Positions 12,282-27,200 of a stretch of 64,000 nt of DNA are shown here, in pieces. The number at the start of each line of letters is the position of its first letter. The first letter of the stretch is position 1. The notes beneath the pieces are model-generated. The model made no database searches, was not told where the DNA came from, and was given only the letters and a program-made list of their open reading frames with translations. Made by a program: the position numbers and the translations under genes. The DNA is from Pterobdella sp. o SKG-2022 (lineage: Eukaryota; Annelida; Clitellata; Hirudinida; Piscicolidae). The stretch spans positions 22,710,589 to 22,774,588 of the forward strand of contig OZ038320.1 in the NCBI GenBank assembly GCA_964035795.1, read 5' to 3'.

Positions 12282-15200
12282 TGAAAAACGTAAAAATCTT
12301 TTGCCAATTTTTTCACCCTATGGAGAAAATTTTATTTTCAAATATTTTTTTATATTTTTTATTGTAGAATTTTTATAATAAAAATGGAAGTATGGTTTAA
12401 AAGTTGTCAGCCATAAAGCATTTTCTTGCCTTCACTAAATCCCAAAATAATTAATCCACTTCTTGCAAAAAAATATTTGCAAATCAAATAATTGTCAATA
12501 AATCCTAACTAAATAAAATGTTGAAGAATTTTTATCTACTATTTGGTCACTTGAATTGATCCGATTATAAATAAAATCAGCAAAATTAAGTCACTTGTAA
12601 GAATGAAATTTTAATCACTTCTTGATATAATTACCATATAAAGCTTTTGTAGGCAATTTCAAAAGAGTCAAAAATAAATTCATAATTTATGGTGTTTTTT
12701 TGGAAATAATCATTTTATTTTTTTAATGAACCATACGGTTAAAAACATTATTTTGAAGGAAATTGAACTTACATTTTTTTGATCCACATAGTAATTCTAG
12801 TGTAAAAATACGCGTTATCAAAAAACACAGTTTTGTCGTTAATTCATTGATACAATCAAAAATTGTTCCCACAATGCAATTTGCTTTGGCATAATTGATA
12901 TTGATTATTAGTGCGATCGCTTTGGTGCTTTTATTTGTTTTGTCTTACAATCACTCAACAAAATCTTTTCATTTTTTTTGAGCCCGCTTGGCACCTTAAG
13001 AGGCATTTTTGACGTTTCAAAGTTATTTCAGAACTTTTAATACGTTCAACTATAGGTTTTAGTAGAAGAGAATTATTGCTATTAATTTTCAAATAATAGT
13101 TTAAACATTCAAATTATCTTGAAATCTTGCATTATGCTTAAAAATATATATATTACATTCTTTATTATGACCTTGATTCGATAAATATCTTTAAATCTGG
13201 AAACTTATATGAATATTTTTTGTTGAATAATTGAAAACATAATTCAAACTCACATAATATTTACAAAAAGACTATGAAAGTTGAAAGATCTATTTCATTA
13301 TAAGCAATACAAATTTCGCAAAAAATTGGTCCATAAGAACATTTTAATATAGCTCTACACCTGAAAGAATAATAACTTCATGCATTTTTTATAAGTTGCT
13401 TTTAAACAAGTTTTTTTAACCAATTTCTAATTAATTCAGGGGTTTTGCAAGATAACTGTCTGTTAATGCCCATTTAATTTGCATTGAATTTTTATAAGTT
13501 CAAATAAAAAAATTATTTTGTTTTTCAACTAAAATAAAAAGTTTATATAAAAAAACAACCACAAAAAAAACTAGTTATTTTACTGAAATGATTTTTGACG
13601 ACGAAATTCGTTGACAAGAACTGATGTTCGGAGCATGATTTTGACTTCATTATCAAAATAAACTCACTAGAAATATTAATAGAATTGAACTGGGATTTAG
13701 CAACAGAATAATAAAAAAGTCATGGTAGTATTAAAAGTTCAATTTGCTTGCCAGCATGGTAGACAATACTATTACTGCATTAAAACTCAGTAATCCTATC
13801 TTTATTACCATAGATAAACCCAAAATCGAGATAAAAAGAAAGGTCCTGATAACGATTATAAATAGAGCAGAAATTTTTGGATTTTTGAAGACAATTTTGA
13901 GTAGCATTCTTACTTTTTCAATAGCTTTTTTACACAGTTTTCAAAAAAATGAATTGTACCTATTTTTATCTTTCTTTTTTTGAAACAAAATGTTAAAAGT
14001 TCAAAATTTTACAGAAAAGCATATTGAACATTTATTACGACGTTGGAACACAGTCGCAAACTTGGTACCATCACAATTTTTCAATATTGCTGTTGCAAAG
14101 TGTCATCAGTTTTTTTGGGGTAATAAATCACAAATATCATACTCGAGGTAGCATCAGATTCTGAGACATTTAGCTTGATCTATGTTTTGATATAAGCACT
14201 GTTTGCATTTACGTATGACATAAACGTTGATCACCATAATTTTTGGAATTTTTGAAAAACTTATTCCTGAATTTATATATATGTTTGTTTTCAAAAAAAA
14301 TAATTAAATAATAATAATTAAAAATCTGATAGTTTGTGTTATGAGAAATGACATAATGACTTTTATTGTTTTGGACTTCTCCTGATTTTGAATAGAATCT
14401 ACAAATCAAATAGAACCTAAGTGTTCAAAATTTTTTATTTCACCACCGTCATAAACCTTATTAGAAAGAATTTGTAAGGTAAGAAGTATGTATTTCAAAT
14501 AGCACGCTTTTACGTAATAATTATTTTGTAAACGATGTATTATAGTCTGAAATTAATTAAAAATTACACAGAAATAATTCAGAAGATTTTTAAAAAGTTT
14601 TAAAAAACTTAACTCATGAATAATTTAAAAGTCCTAATTAGACAGAAGAACCAACAAAAACTTTTGAAACCTTATTTATTTTATTATTCTAAAATAATTT
14701 CAATAATTTTTTCTGAACAAAAAATGATTATATGCAGCTAAAAATTCATGAATGCCAAAGATAATTTTAAAACAGATGCGTTTCAGCGGTTCAAGGTGAC
14801 GTTTATTTTGTCAACAGCCTTTGAACGCTTACTAACTTAGAAATAAATAATAATTTTTTTTCAGTTTTAAACGAAATAAAAATGCAATTAACTGAAAATT
14901 GAAACATTCGAAATAATTTCCAGCGATATTTTTGACAAAAGGTTTGGATGGTTTCATACTTGGGCTTTTGATTGCGGCCAATGGGGCAAGCATTTACCGA
15001 AGGAAGCATCTATCACTAAGGTATGCACCTTGCCAATCAAGTTAATCTAGCTCTACTCAGCAATCTCATTTCTGAATTCAATCAATCACAACTTTTGATA
15101 AACACACTCTAATCACTCAAATTTTATCATTCATCAATCAAGGCTTTTTTGCTTTTGTTCCTTCCAACTTATTTTCAGTGAGTTTTCATGGCTGCACGTT

Positions 15201-18200
15201 ACATTTTCGTTTTTTTGTCTTACAACTTTTAGAAGTTATATAAATCATAATCATGGTTCGCAGATGAAAATAAATGTGAAAATGCCTCCCTCTCCTAGTA
15301 TAACTCAAGTTAAAACAAACGCTATCAAAGGATATTATTAAGTTTACGTACCGATAAGGCGTTTCCATGAATACTTCTCAACTAAAATTTTTCAAACAGC
15401 AAAAAATATTTTAATTTTTGAATTTAAAATACCAAAGTAGTCATTAAAAAGTCCTCCAAATTCAAGCCTCATTTGAAACCAACAAACGGCTTTTGCTGCT
15501 TTTTATTTTTTTAGAATCAAATATTTTAAATTTTGGTTTACAAGGTTTCATATTTCAAACAAAATTTTCAAATGCCAATTACGGCGAACATTCGCAAAAT
15601 TTTCTCAAAAGCTAACAATAATTTAATTGAAAATATATTTTATTTCGATATTGAAACCAAACCATTATCATTGATAAAACAAGAAATTGGTATGAATCAA
15701 TCAAGTATTTTTCTGTTGATCATTGACATATGCAGGTATGGACTGTGTAATGAAAATGTCTTACCTCATCCATGTTTCTTTAAGAAGGTGCTTCTCATTT
15801 TTGAATAACTAAAAATAAAAGCTAATTTTTAAGTGGTAATTCAAATAAAACTTTTAAACAAATTCGAGTCATTCAATGGAGTTTTTGTTTTTATTATGCA
15901 GTAATTTTACAAAAAAATTTTTTATGATAGTTTGGCTATTTATAACAGGTCTATAGAAAATTTAAATTTTTTTAACTTTTCAAAACATAAACTTGAAACG
16001 ATAACATAATTATTCACAATCTCAAAGGTTCGATACCTTCACACGCCATACTCCTCCTTTATACTCTACAAAGGCATACGCATATACGACTTCCATACAA
16101 TTATATTGCCAGTCTCTATTTCATATGCAATATAAAATATCTATAGCATAGTAAATTTCAAGTCAAAAAATCAAAGTAAAAACATAACATGTCAAAACAA
16201 AAGTGAAATTGTTTGAAATTCAATAGAAGCATCTACTGTTGTTGCACTTGAACAAGTACACGTTATAAAGTGCGCGAGTTTCAATTTGTTGTTGCATAAG
16301 AATCACATTTTAAAAACTAATTTCGAACTAGATTTAGCTTGAGTAAATATTTAATATTTGAGAAATAAACATGCTAATGATTCTAGCAATAAAATTTTAA
16401 AGTAATAAAAATTATAAATAAAATCTCACATATTAACTTGGAATTATTTTTTCCAAAGTTTACAGCTTCATTAATTTGACTGGGAAGATAAAAACTTGTT
16501 TGAAAACTAACAGATTACCAAAACGAAAACTCACATTTTGCTGAGGAAATAATGATGAGTACATAAGCTTGATCTTACAAATATTTTTAACGATCAAGTC
16601 AAAATCGTTATTTTTCCTCAAGTTTCACATTTGTCTCAACAAAAAATAAAACATTTCCATACAAGAAATTTTAAAATTACTTCAAAACAAAAGCTTTTAA
16701 AACGTTTTCTTTGTATAACTAATTGTATGAGAAACTCAATTAAAAGCTTAGCCAAATATATTGCATACACACAAAAAATGATCAAAAAGCTCAAATAAAA
16801 AGTATTTTTCATTAAGTTTTACGATAACAATTCAAATGCTTGTTTTGTTAGACAGACAAATTGATATCAAAACTGAAAAATATGGAAAAGCTCAAATTAT
16901 GGAAATATTTTAAAAGGTTTTCAAAACCTGAATGTTTAATCAAAACTCTGCTTATTAATGTGCAACTAAGCAATCCAAAAAGGTGATATAATGCCTTTAA
17001 AGACCTTATAGAAACAATTAAAGTCCTTTATGGTACTATTATGACTTTTAAAAACGTCCGTGAACTTATGAGCACTGTTGCACGATTTTACATCGAAATA
17101 ACATTTTTCTTCCCCCTTAAGGTTTTTGAAACGCAGTGTTTTTGAAACATACGAGACTTTATCATCCGTTATTTTCTGTTGAAAATAAAACTTTATAGTT
17201 GACATGGAAAGATCTAGAATTCTTTATCATATATAGAAATTTAAAAAATTCAAACTTGAAGTTTAGTTTAAAGTTGCGATAAAAATTGCATAAAAATGCA
17301 TAAAAATCTTTTATGTAGTTCAAATAGATATTTTTGGACGTTTATGATTGGCAGTAGAATGATGAAGATGCTCAAAATAAGACCACAATTTCAAAGAAAA
17401 AACAATTAATTCTTTATAACTCCTGCCAATTTTATCATCTAAAAAGCCTTGAAATATTAAAAATTATTTTATAAATTTTTGATGCATTTTTCATAATATA
17501 ATAAATTTCACTTTTTTGAATGTTAGTAATTTTTTCTGTGCATAGTCCCACCGTATCAGTGGGACTTGAAGTAAAACTGAGCGAGTAAATAGCAGTTTTC
17601 TTGTAGAAACCAACCAAAATTATTTTTCAATTAATTAAAAAAAACTGTCGGCAAAACTAAGTTAAATATTGCAGATTTTCAATTTAAAGTTTTCATAAGC
17701 TCGAGTTTTATTAATTTAAAATTTAATGAAACATTCTCGACTGAAGCTTGTGAAATGTTATTTTTTGAATTAAACTTTACAAAAAACTATTCTTAATTGA
17801 AAAAGTAGTATTTTGGTTGTTTATATAATATTTAAGCCTCCAAAACAAGGAATACAATCGTAAAAAGGAATCTTTCAACGCCCTACCAGCTGCATTTCCA
17901 AGCCAACACCCCTCTTTCACACCCAGTTTTGTTTACTTTTTCATAACTTACATACACAGACTAAAAAAATTTGTTTGAAAAAACTTTTGACTCCATATTT
18001 TATATTAGTCTTCAATATTAAAACTTCTATATTAAAATTGTGGATGTTGCCTTTGAAGGTGGTGAAATGTCCCTTGAATGCACTCTATGTTTTTGTGTTT
18101 TATGAACACTGTTTGAAGGAATTTATAATTTTCAAGAGTATATTAAACATAGACTAAACTGCCTGAGTTTCTGTGATTTTATGGATTCAATATATTTAAT

Positions 18201-21200
18201 GGCTAAAAGATTCACACTTCTATTATTCTATTGAAAAAAATTTTCTTTATTTATACTTCTAGCATAATATAATTTTGATTACATAAGACAAATTAGTGAG
18301 TAAATTATTTATAAAGTAAAATTTTTGGTCACAAATGTTTTCTTCAAAGTTTCGAAAAACTAAATATTTCTGAGATGGGGCATCTTAGGTTAAATGGAAA
18401 ACTTTTTGTTCTTTGATTCTTCTAAACAATAAATATTTATTTTAATAAGTCAAATGATGCGGCCTTTAGCATTACGAAACCGATATAATAACAATAAAAG
18501 ATTATAAATATAATAAATTCATAAGTTTAAAAGTCCTGAGAGAGTAAGATTAGACTGTTTGAGAAATAAATTGAACCTCACAACCTTATTTGAATATTGC
18601 TTATAAAAGTAAATTATTCCTATTGATAAGTTTCTCTTATGGAAGTTTGAAGTTTTTTATTTTTGATAATCATGATTTAAAGTTGTTTTATATTTTATTC
18701 AATTTGAGTTGTTTATTGATGATGAAAATTTAAATTTAGAAAACTTTTCACTAATAAAAGTTCAACTATCTATGTGAGAAATTGTAATTTTAAATTGTTT
18801 TGCATGCGCTTCATTGATAGATTGCTTAGTTTTTACGATACTTCGAAAATGATCTTACGAAACGTTAGAATTGTAAATGCCATGATAATTTTTATTTAGA
18901 TTTATATTGAGCTTTTTTTTCAAAAACTTTTTGCGTTAAGAAAAGCTTTTTTGACGCATATTTCTATAGGCTATAATCACGCGTATCTGACTTAAAATAC
19001 GTTGGCATTTGATTGATCAGCCCCATATAAAGAACATGTGAGAATATCAAACCATGAAAATTTTAATCACAATTATTTGAAAAAAATCCAATCTGTTTTA
19101 AAAAAGGACTCAAATGATCATTTTTTCTATAGAAAAGTCAATCTTTCTGTAACAGTATCAAAATAAATGGAAAAATTTGAGTTTTGAAAATACATTACGA
19201 ATTTATTTTCTCGATCAGCCTTGACAGTTTGTGGGGCGTTGGATGGATTGAGACACAATGCCATAGTATATTATAGCTAATATACAAAAAAGATTCAAAT
19301 TTGAAATTTCAATAAATATTTTTTCATGTTAAAGTTTTAAAGCTGTAATATTGAAGATGAAATTTTTAATTTAAAATTATGAAATGCTTTAAAACACTTT
19401 TATGTTATGAATGCATAGGAATTCAATTATTTAAGTTTAGAGGTTTTAATGTAGAGACTCGTACAATTCTCTGTTGATCTAAACTAACGCATTTCAGCGG
19501 AATATAAGCTCCAAAGTAGATTATTGAATAAATTTTTATTACTCGAAAATACTAAATTCAATTAGTTTTCTATAAAACCTTATCGAAGATAAAATGTACT
19601 TATAAAAAAGTTGATGTCATGTTCAAAATTGAAAAGATAAAATGCATAAGCTCAAACGAAATTCAAAACTTGCTACTGAGCATACATGACAGACTGATGT
19701 GTTGTGAGGTCGCTGTATAAATTTTTTTTGGAGCAAGGTTTGCTTTTATTATTATGATTGAATTGTTTTGGATCGATCAAATGTATTTCTAGTCGTTTAA
19801 TGTTTGCAATCATATATCCAGTTAACTCGTGGTGTCTTTGATGTGAGATGGAACTGTGTATCATCATTTCAGTTGTTAGAACAGGCCTCGGTGATTGATT
19901 TTAAAAAGAGAAAAAAAAACTACTGAACAAACATCATGTGTGTTTTACTGTCAAAATATTTCAAACTAATATTACACTTCCAATACATATTTGAAAAGTT
20001 TTTGAGATATTTTGAAAATGTTTGGCATAGGTTAAAAAAGATTGCGCATTTTTCAAAGTGGACCAATACTTCGAGATGGATTTAAAAAGGCAATATAAAT
20101 GGTGGAAAATTGTGTTTTGTTACTTTTTATAAAGCTTTTTAAAAATTTTATGACATTCATACAATCTGCATAGAATATACTAAACAAACTGATAAGTTTT
20201 CATAAGTATAAACTAATGTTGCTCGTGCATTTAAGCATTTATTATTCATTGAATTTCATGTTGAACGTATAAAAAAGACAACTTTGTTTTATCATCGTGT
20301 GTAAAAATTTATCGCATTTTTCAAATTTTTTGATAAAACTATCTGTAAAATATTTTATACTTTATAACTCATTAAACTGCTCTAAAAAAGGAAATTTCTC
20401 TGAATTATGTGTACAAGTAATAGAGATTTTGATTAAAGTTTTAAGAAATTTTGAAAAAGTTATATTTGAAATTGGAGCCGAACGACATGAAATGATATGA
20501 AAATGTATTTAAAACGTCAATAAGTTAAAGAAATAAATTTCTGAGTAAAAAACATTGTAAAAAAATGAAAACAAAATTTTAATTTTTAGAAAAATTAAAA
20601 GTTGTATAAAGGTATAAATAAGGAAAAATTTTGGTAATAAAAGATTGAGAATTGGTTAAAAAAATAAAATTTGATTCGGAATGTAACTGCATGTGATGAA
20701 ATTCAATTTGTTGTGATAAATATCAAAGCGTGTATCTCTTAGATGGAGCCTTCTTGGATGTACGTTAGAACTTTTCAAAACTATAATTTTTAAATAACTT
20801 TGAAGGTTTTGAATTATATTATTTTCGTTTGTGAAGTGTTGCATCGAGATTGAAATGGTTGAAAATTGTAGTTTTTTTTTACATGTATTGGGATTCGTTA
20901 TATTTTATTGGTTCGTTCAACAGAAAGTAACTAGTTGCTGAAGTTTTTTGATTTTTTCATTGTGACTTTTTCAAAAATTAAACTTGGAAAAAAATTAATA
21001 AACATAAGTTATAAAATGAACTTTTAAATCTGAAATAAACCAAACTTGCCAAAAAACTCCGTTTTGAAGTTTTACACAATAAGGAACAATAAAATTTTTT
21101 CGTATATAAAGTTAAAATAACTCTTTCGTTCAAACTGAATTTCATTTTTATGGCATCAGCTTTTGAGCTAAGAGATAAAAAATTAATTAAAATTTATTTA

Positions 21201-24200
21201 TTGATTTATTTAAACTAATATTTTTTGTCTAGAAAGGCTTTTTAGAAGTGTTCATTTAAATTCCATAAATGAGCAAAGATGCATTTAATCTAGAATAATA
21301 GATCTTTGAAAATTAATTTTCTTTATAACAAAATGGCATAAAGTGGTTTAAAACCCAAACAAGGAAGTTTTAAAAATGTTTTATAAGTTTTATAAAAAAA
21401 TTATTTATTTTAAAAATTACATATTTTTAAAGATTAAACCATAAAACAATTTTTTTTACCGAAATCATCTCGGTAACTTTGAATAAGCTTGACAGATAAG
21501 TTGTATTTTGTCTCAAAATATCTCAAAAGACTGTTCTTATGAAAGTAGATATACTGCAATTTGAATAAAAGGTTATGAATAATTAAACAAACGAAAGAAG
21601 CTGCCACAAAGTTGAAACATCTCATATGAACAATCCATAACATCAACCATTCACATTTTTGAGAAGTATTTCTTTTTTCAAAACTCCATTTTTCATGATC
21701 TTTCTTTATTTTCATTGTTTTCAGAACTTCAAAATAATTAGCATCGTTTAAGTGACACCTTCATTGCAAATTGATGTTTAGAGTTTCAAACATCTCAAAT
21801 GAGAAGTATTAGAAGTTTTTTCTTAGTATTTCACTGTGTAATATATTAAGTGTTTAAAACTTTGTTTGAATGTTCAATTTGTTTTCGAAGTGTATATTGC
21901 CATTTGAAATTCTTCTATATCAATAATTAAAAGTAGTTTTAGAACAAATTGACATCTTCAAACCTTGAAACACTTTGATTACTGCAAAGAACATCATTAG
22001 AATTAAATTTGTCATACCTAAGAAAACTTACATTACATAAAATTGCAAAGTTCATAATACTCAGTGGTCTTGAAACTCTTGAAGTTAATGCAGCTATAAT
22101 CATACTCGTCATTGATTTGATTTGATTAAAAGGCTCATTAGTTTCCCCATTATATTGTTTCACTGATAAATATTAATTCTGATAAGGATTTCATCTGGCC
22201 TATTAATTATAACCTTGATAAATTGTCTATTAAAAGCCCCTGGTAGAACAAATAGTTGGTATAAGCTTTCTAACAATGATAAAAAGTTTATCTAGCAATC
22301 ACAATCCATCATGCAGTTATGTACCAATCATTCCTAGAATTCATCACAACAGCATCATTTCAGCTATCTGAACATCTATCAACATCCCTTCCATTCTACG
22401 ACCTTTTGCAGAGTAACAAAATTAAGAATGTGTTTTTTGTTTTTATATGATGCAAGATGTGTGTATAGAATTATTAAATTGAAATTTTAAATAATATTGA
22501 CTTAATATAAATGGACTTTACTAGAAAAATTTTGTTTTTTCTCAATGAAATCTATTATTTTTGCAAACTTGAATGGGACTGATTGATAAGAGCAACTTGA
22601 TAAAGGAATTGATTTTGCAATATCTCCGTTTAAGCAACGTTAAAAAGCTTTGTTCAACAAAGAAATTTTTCACAAGACTTGTTGTTTTTGAGAAGCTTAA
22701 TGAAATTAATTCAATTGATTTGTATTCAATTTGCAATTCAAATACACAATGTTTCATAACGAGAAGACATTCACGATAGCAATAACAAAAAATTAATTTC
22801 CATAGAAAGAAAATCATCATATTTATCATTGTTTGTTACATTGTTTTTTATTAAAAAAATTTTTTTAGCATTGATTAAACGTGGAAATATGAATAAAATA
22901 ATAAAGTTAAATGAAGTGGATGAATGGAGATTAAAAAGATAAATGAAGAGACAGTTAAATGAGCATGGGTTGTGAAGGTGCTTGGAACAGTCATAAATTA
23001 TTGCATAAGTCTGTGAATAAACGCCAATTGAGAAAGCTTTAACCTTTAAAAAATTTTAATAAATAATGCTACTATTTTTAAACAATTTTCTTGAATTTTC
23101 TCAAAGAATTCTTAACTTAGCTCGCACCTTGGTGCAGTTTGTTGTATTTTTTAGTGAAACAAAATGTTGCATTTAGTTAAAAAAACATATTTTGAATAAA
23201 TGTTTGAAACATATAAAAAACCAAAAAAGTGAAAGAAATTGTATGGGAAGAATAATACTGTCGTAAACATAAGCAAATGAAGTTAGGTCGTATTGTGAAC
23301 CGGAAAAATTACACTTCTAATGGCTTGAAATAATATTCAATAGTCTTTTTAAATATGAAAACCATCATTTTGAATTTAGTATTCTAGCTCGTATAAACTT
23401 AATTGATTTGAATTTTTTCATTATTTCGTTAAAGCATTTTTTATAGAAAAAACTTAGCTTTAAAAAACCAACGTTCAAATCTTCACGAGAAAGAGTTCAA
23501 ATTGCAGTTTTATAACAGAAACTGACGAACGCTTATAACTGAAATGTTGAAATAATTAGTGGCTTATTAACTTTTATATATTTTTTCACGTTTAGTTTAA
23601 TCTAAAATTGTAAAACAATTTTTGTTTTTGGCGTTTGTATATAGTGTAAAGAAATATATATATAATAAACTGTGATATTAGCATTAATTCATCAAAGATA
23701 CAACCTGTAGAAGTATCCAAATGGGAAGAAGCAATTCCAAAATAAAAAAATTTAAAAATGAACAAATAATAACAGATTAAAACAAGATAAAACCAAAAAA
23801 AAATATTTCTCAAAAACCTTGACTGCTACATTGAAAGCTAGCAAGTCTAGATTGACTGCATATTATTTTTTGGAATAACTTTATTAAGCTCATTATGACA
23901 ATAAACGTGAGTAGGGCTTGCACCTTTGTAGATTCTAGAAAGAGATTCTTGATTATATTTGACCCTTTTTTTTATTGTTTCACTGTTGCGCTGGTACCAT
24001 TCTCATACGGTTTTTACCCAAAAGTTGAAGTTAGTATCTCTGCACTTAATTTTTGACGTCGTTTATCAAAACTCTTAACTTTGACTCTGAAACCTGTAAA
24101 CGGCAATATTGAAATAGAGCTGGCTTGATCAATCATTTCATGTTGCATCGTGTTTTTTTAGTTTGTTAACTGAAGCTCAACACTGTTTAAAAAGTACAGA

Positions 24201-27200
24201 GCATTTTACGTTAAAATCGAGCATCAACCAAGTTGGAGTTGATACCAATAATGTATGCGGCATAACTGCATGTAGCTTGGAAATAACCATGTGAATGCAT
24301 GGTTTTACCACAGAATGAGCTAATTCACGTGGATCTTATATCTGTCCAACATGTAAATTCCTTGCTGGACTGAAAAGCAACTTTTGTGCTGCGCATTAAT
24401 AGGGCATTTTAAAAAAGGCAATGGCGATACTTGATAACGAAATTGCCGCCATCAAGGTATATGTGTGTGTTAATATTGGTTAGAACAATAAATAACTCTT
24501 CACTAATTCATAAAATGCGTCCAATAAAATATTTAGTATAAAAAGATATTTTTTTACAATTTTATAGAAAATGAGTGGTGGGAATGATTAAAAGTGAATT
24601 TATATTATAAAAATGCCTGTTTTAGAAACAAAGAAAAAATGAAAAATTCTAGTTTCTCAGCTTTGCTAGTTAAAACAGTAACTTTTTAAAGTGATGATAG
24701 GTATTTTAATAACTTAAAAAGGGCCGCTGCTTATTTCTATATTATTGGGTTACTGGAGTCAATTAGTGTTTTGTAGTTGAAGATTGAACAGTTGCGATAG
24801 AATATTTGACGTTGAATATTTTTCAAATTTTTCTTTTTTTTTGCTAACTTTTATTCAATTTAATTTTATATTATGATATATTTGAAGCCATTCTTTTGTG
24901 CTAATTTCTGCAATTTAAAAGATTCATTTTTGAGTCTTGTTTTTAAAAATTATCAATCTTGAAAGACAAACAAAAAATAGTAATTTTTTTCAAAATTAAT
25001 TCTGGTTTTAAAAGTTTTAAGTTTGAAAAATTTAGTACTTTTTATTAATTTTAAAAGAATGTGTTTTATTAGGGGTATCAATTGTCACAAAGAATTTAAA
25101 TGATCCTCGACGTACAAAGACGTTCAGAAATATTTCAGATACAAAAAGTAGAATTATTCTGTTTTATGAAACACTGAAAAATAATGTATTTTGTCTTAGA
25201 GTGTAAGGTACATTAAATGAATTTCCAACACTTATCTAATGTTTTAAAATGTCAAAATTAGCTCATATTTTGATGAAAACGAATGTCAAAAGTTTTTTAA
25301 ACTTTAGAAATTATAATTAAGTTTACTCTGCAACGCATTTAAAACATTACTACTATTTGAAAGTTAAAAACTATTTTGCCCAATTTAAAATAGTAGTCTC
25401 CAGTATTTCCACTGGTTCCACATGATTACCTTGAGTTTTATCAAGACTGAAGCCCTGTTGCTTCTTTTTATGAAGTGTCTTTTTTGATATTTTTGCTTAG
25501 CTAGATAGAGTAGATTTACTACAGTATGCAGCCCACATATTGAAACGATACAAACGGATGTAGGAATAATTCACATACAAGCTATTCTAACACTCAAAAT
25601 TATTTTTATTAATTCTTAAAAACCATAAGGGTTCGAATGAAAAAAGTTTTTCAATATTTTGTGTGGAAATCCAATTTGTATATAAAATATTATGTAAAAA
25701 TTTGCATAAATATTTCAAGTTTAAAGTACTGGAGTAAAAGGACTAATCTAAATGATATGCTTGCAAGCACAGTGTATAAAAAAAACAGCGTGTTCATAAA
25801 CATTGAGCATAGAAAAAGGGGCGGAAAAAGGTAAATCAAAAAGTTTACTTTCTTGCAAGTCAAAATAACGGGGTATTTTTTCACAAATATACGTTCGCAA
25901 TTTTAACAATTTTACGCTTCATCAAAAATTTTTTAGAAGCTCAATTTTTACATGACTGTATACATATGTATATACTATGTATACGATTGACATTTGGAAA
26001 AAGCTAACTTTACATAGAAATACCCAACAATGAATTTAAGTAGGTTGCCATTACACACCTATTAACTTATTTTAAAGTCACTGTCAACGACAAAGGCTTA
26101 TTGGCCATAGCACTTTTAAAACTTCTTGAAAAGTTGCTGAAACCAGGAAATTTTAGTTTATAATGATTATCATCATTAAGCACGAGAATGTCTTTTAGTG
26201 TTTTGAACAACTGTACATTTTTATTTCAAATTAAAATTTTAAGTTTCAACATGTTTTTTAAAAGCCCATAACTCTTGAAACGAAGGCAAACCTTCATATC
26301 TCAAAAGTGAATATACAACAAAAATTTAATTTTCAAGCAGTGTTTCCTGCTTCTTTAAAGCAGATAAAAAATTTTTCAAATAACCTTATTTTTAGTTTTA
26401 TTGAATCTAAAGTGAAAGGAAGATTAATAAGCAGTTGGATGAATGGTCATCATGAGCATTTCTTTATTCTTCTCAACAAGGCACCTAATGGATTTATGTT
26501 TCATTAAGCATTGATACCATTTTCACACTTATATTTATCCTCAACAAACCACTTCTACAAGTATTGCTCTAGATTGCCTATAACTTATTCGAGGATTTCT
26601 TCTTTAATAAATTTTTTTAAGAAAGAAATGGTAAATACATTATATAACTGTGTTTCATTTTATGATGCATTTTTTATGTTATTAATTTTTAGAATTATCT
26701 GATAATACTTGAAGTTTTAATCAAATTTAAGACTTTGAGATCATCGGGTTGCACAGGAAATTCTCTTGCGTTACACATTGTTAAAGTACGTGAAAGGTAG
26801 TTAAGAAATTCATTATAATGCGATGTGAAAGAAAACTTCGCATGGCTTATTTTGAAAGCCAAATTGAATTTTTATTAAGCCTTGAAAAAAATTGAAAAGA
26901 TAATTTTGATAAAATTGGAAAAAATTGGTTTATTTGACAGTTAAAAAAAAGTATTATTATATGAAACATTCATTAGATTCAATAAATATTAATGAATACT
27001 TGAAAGAAATTTTGAAAAACTCCGAAACCCTCTTTTTAAAAATAAAATATATTATTAACTCTCAAATGGTTTCTTCACATGAAAAAAACGAGAAAAAGGT
27101 ATTATGAGAGTTATAGCTAAAATGTTGTAAAATAAGTTTAAGCCGCAAAGTCGGTTAGGATAATATTCGTAATCGTTTTTGGCAAAATTTATTGCACTTG

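Noticed and set aside
14803..15009. Minus-strand frame with several Cys near 14940-15000
   Set aside because: No splice partners and no repeat of the module pattern.
24421..24460. Short frame MAILDNEIAAIK followed by a GTATAT donor
   Set aside because: It looks like a first exon, but no partner exon or family was found, so it is not called.
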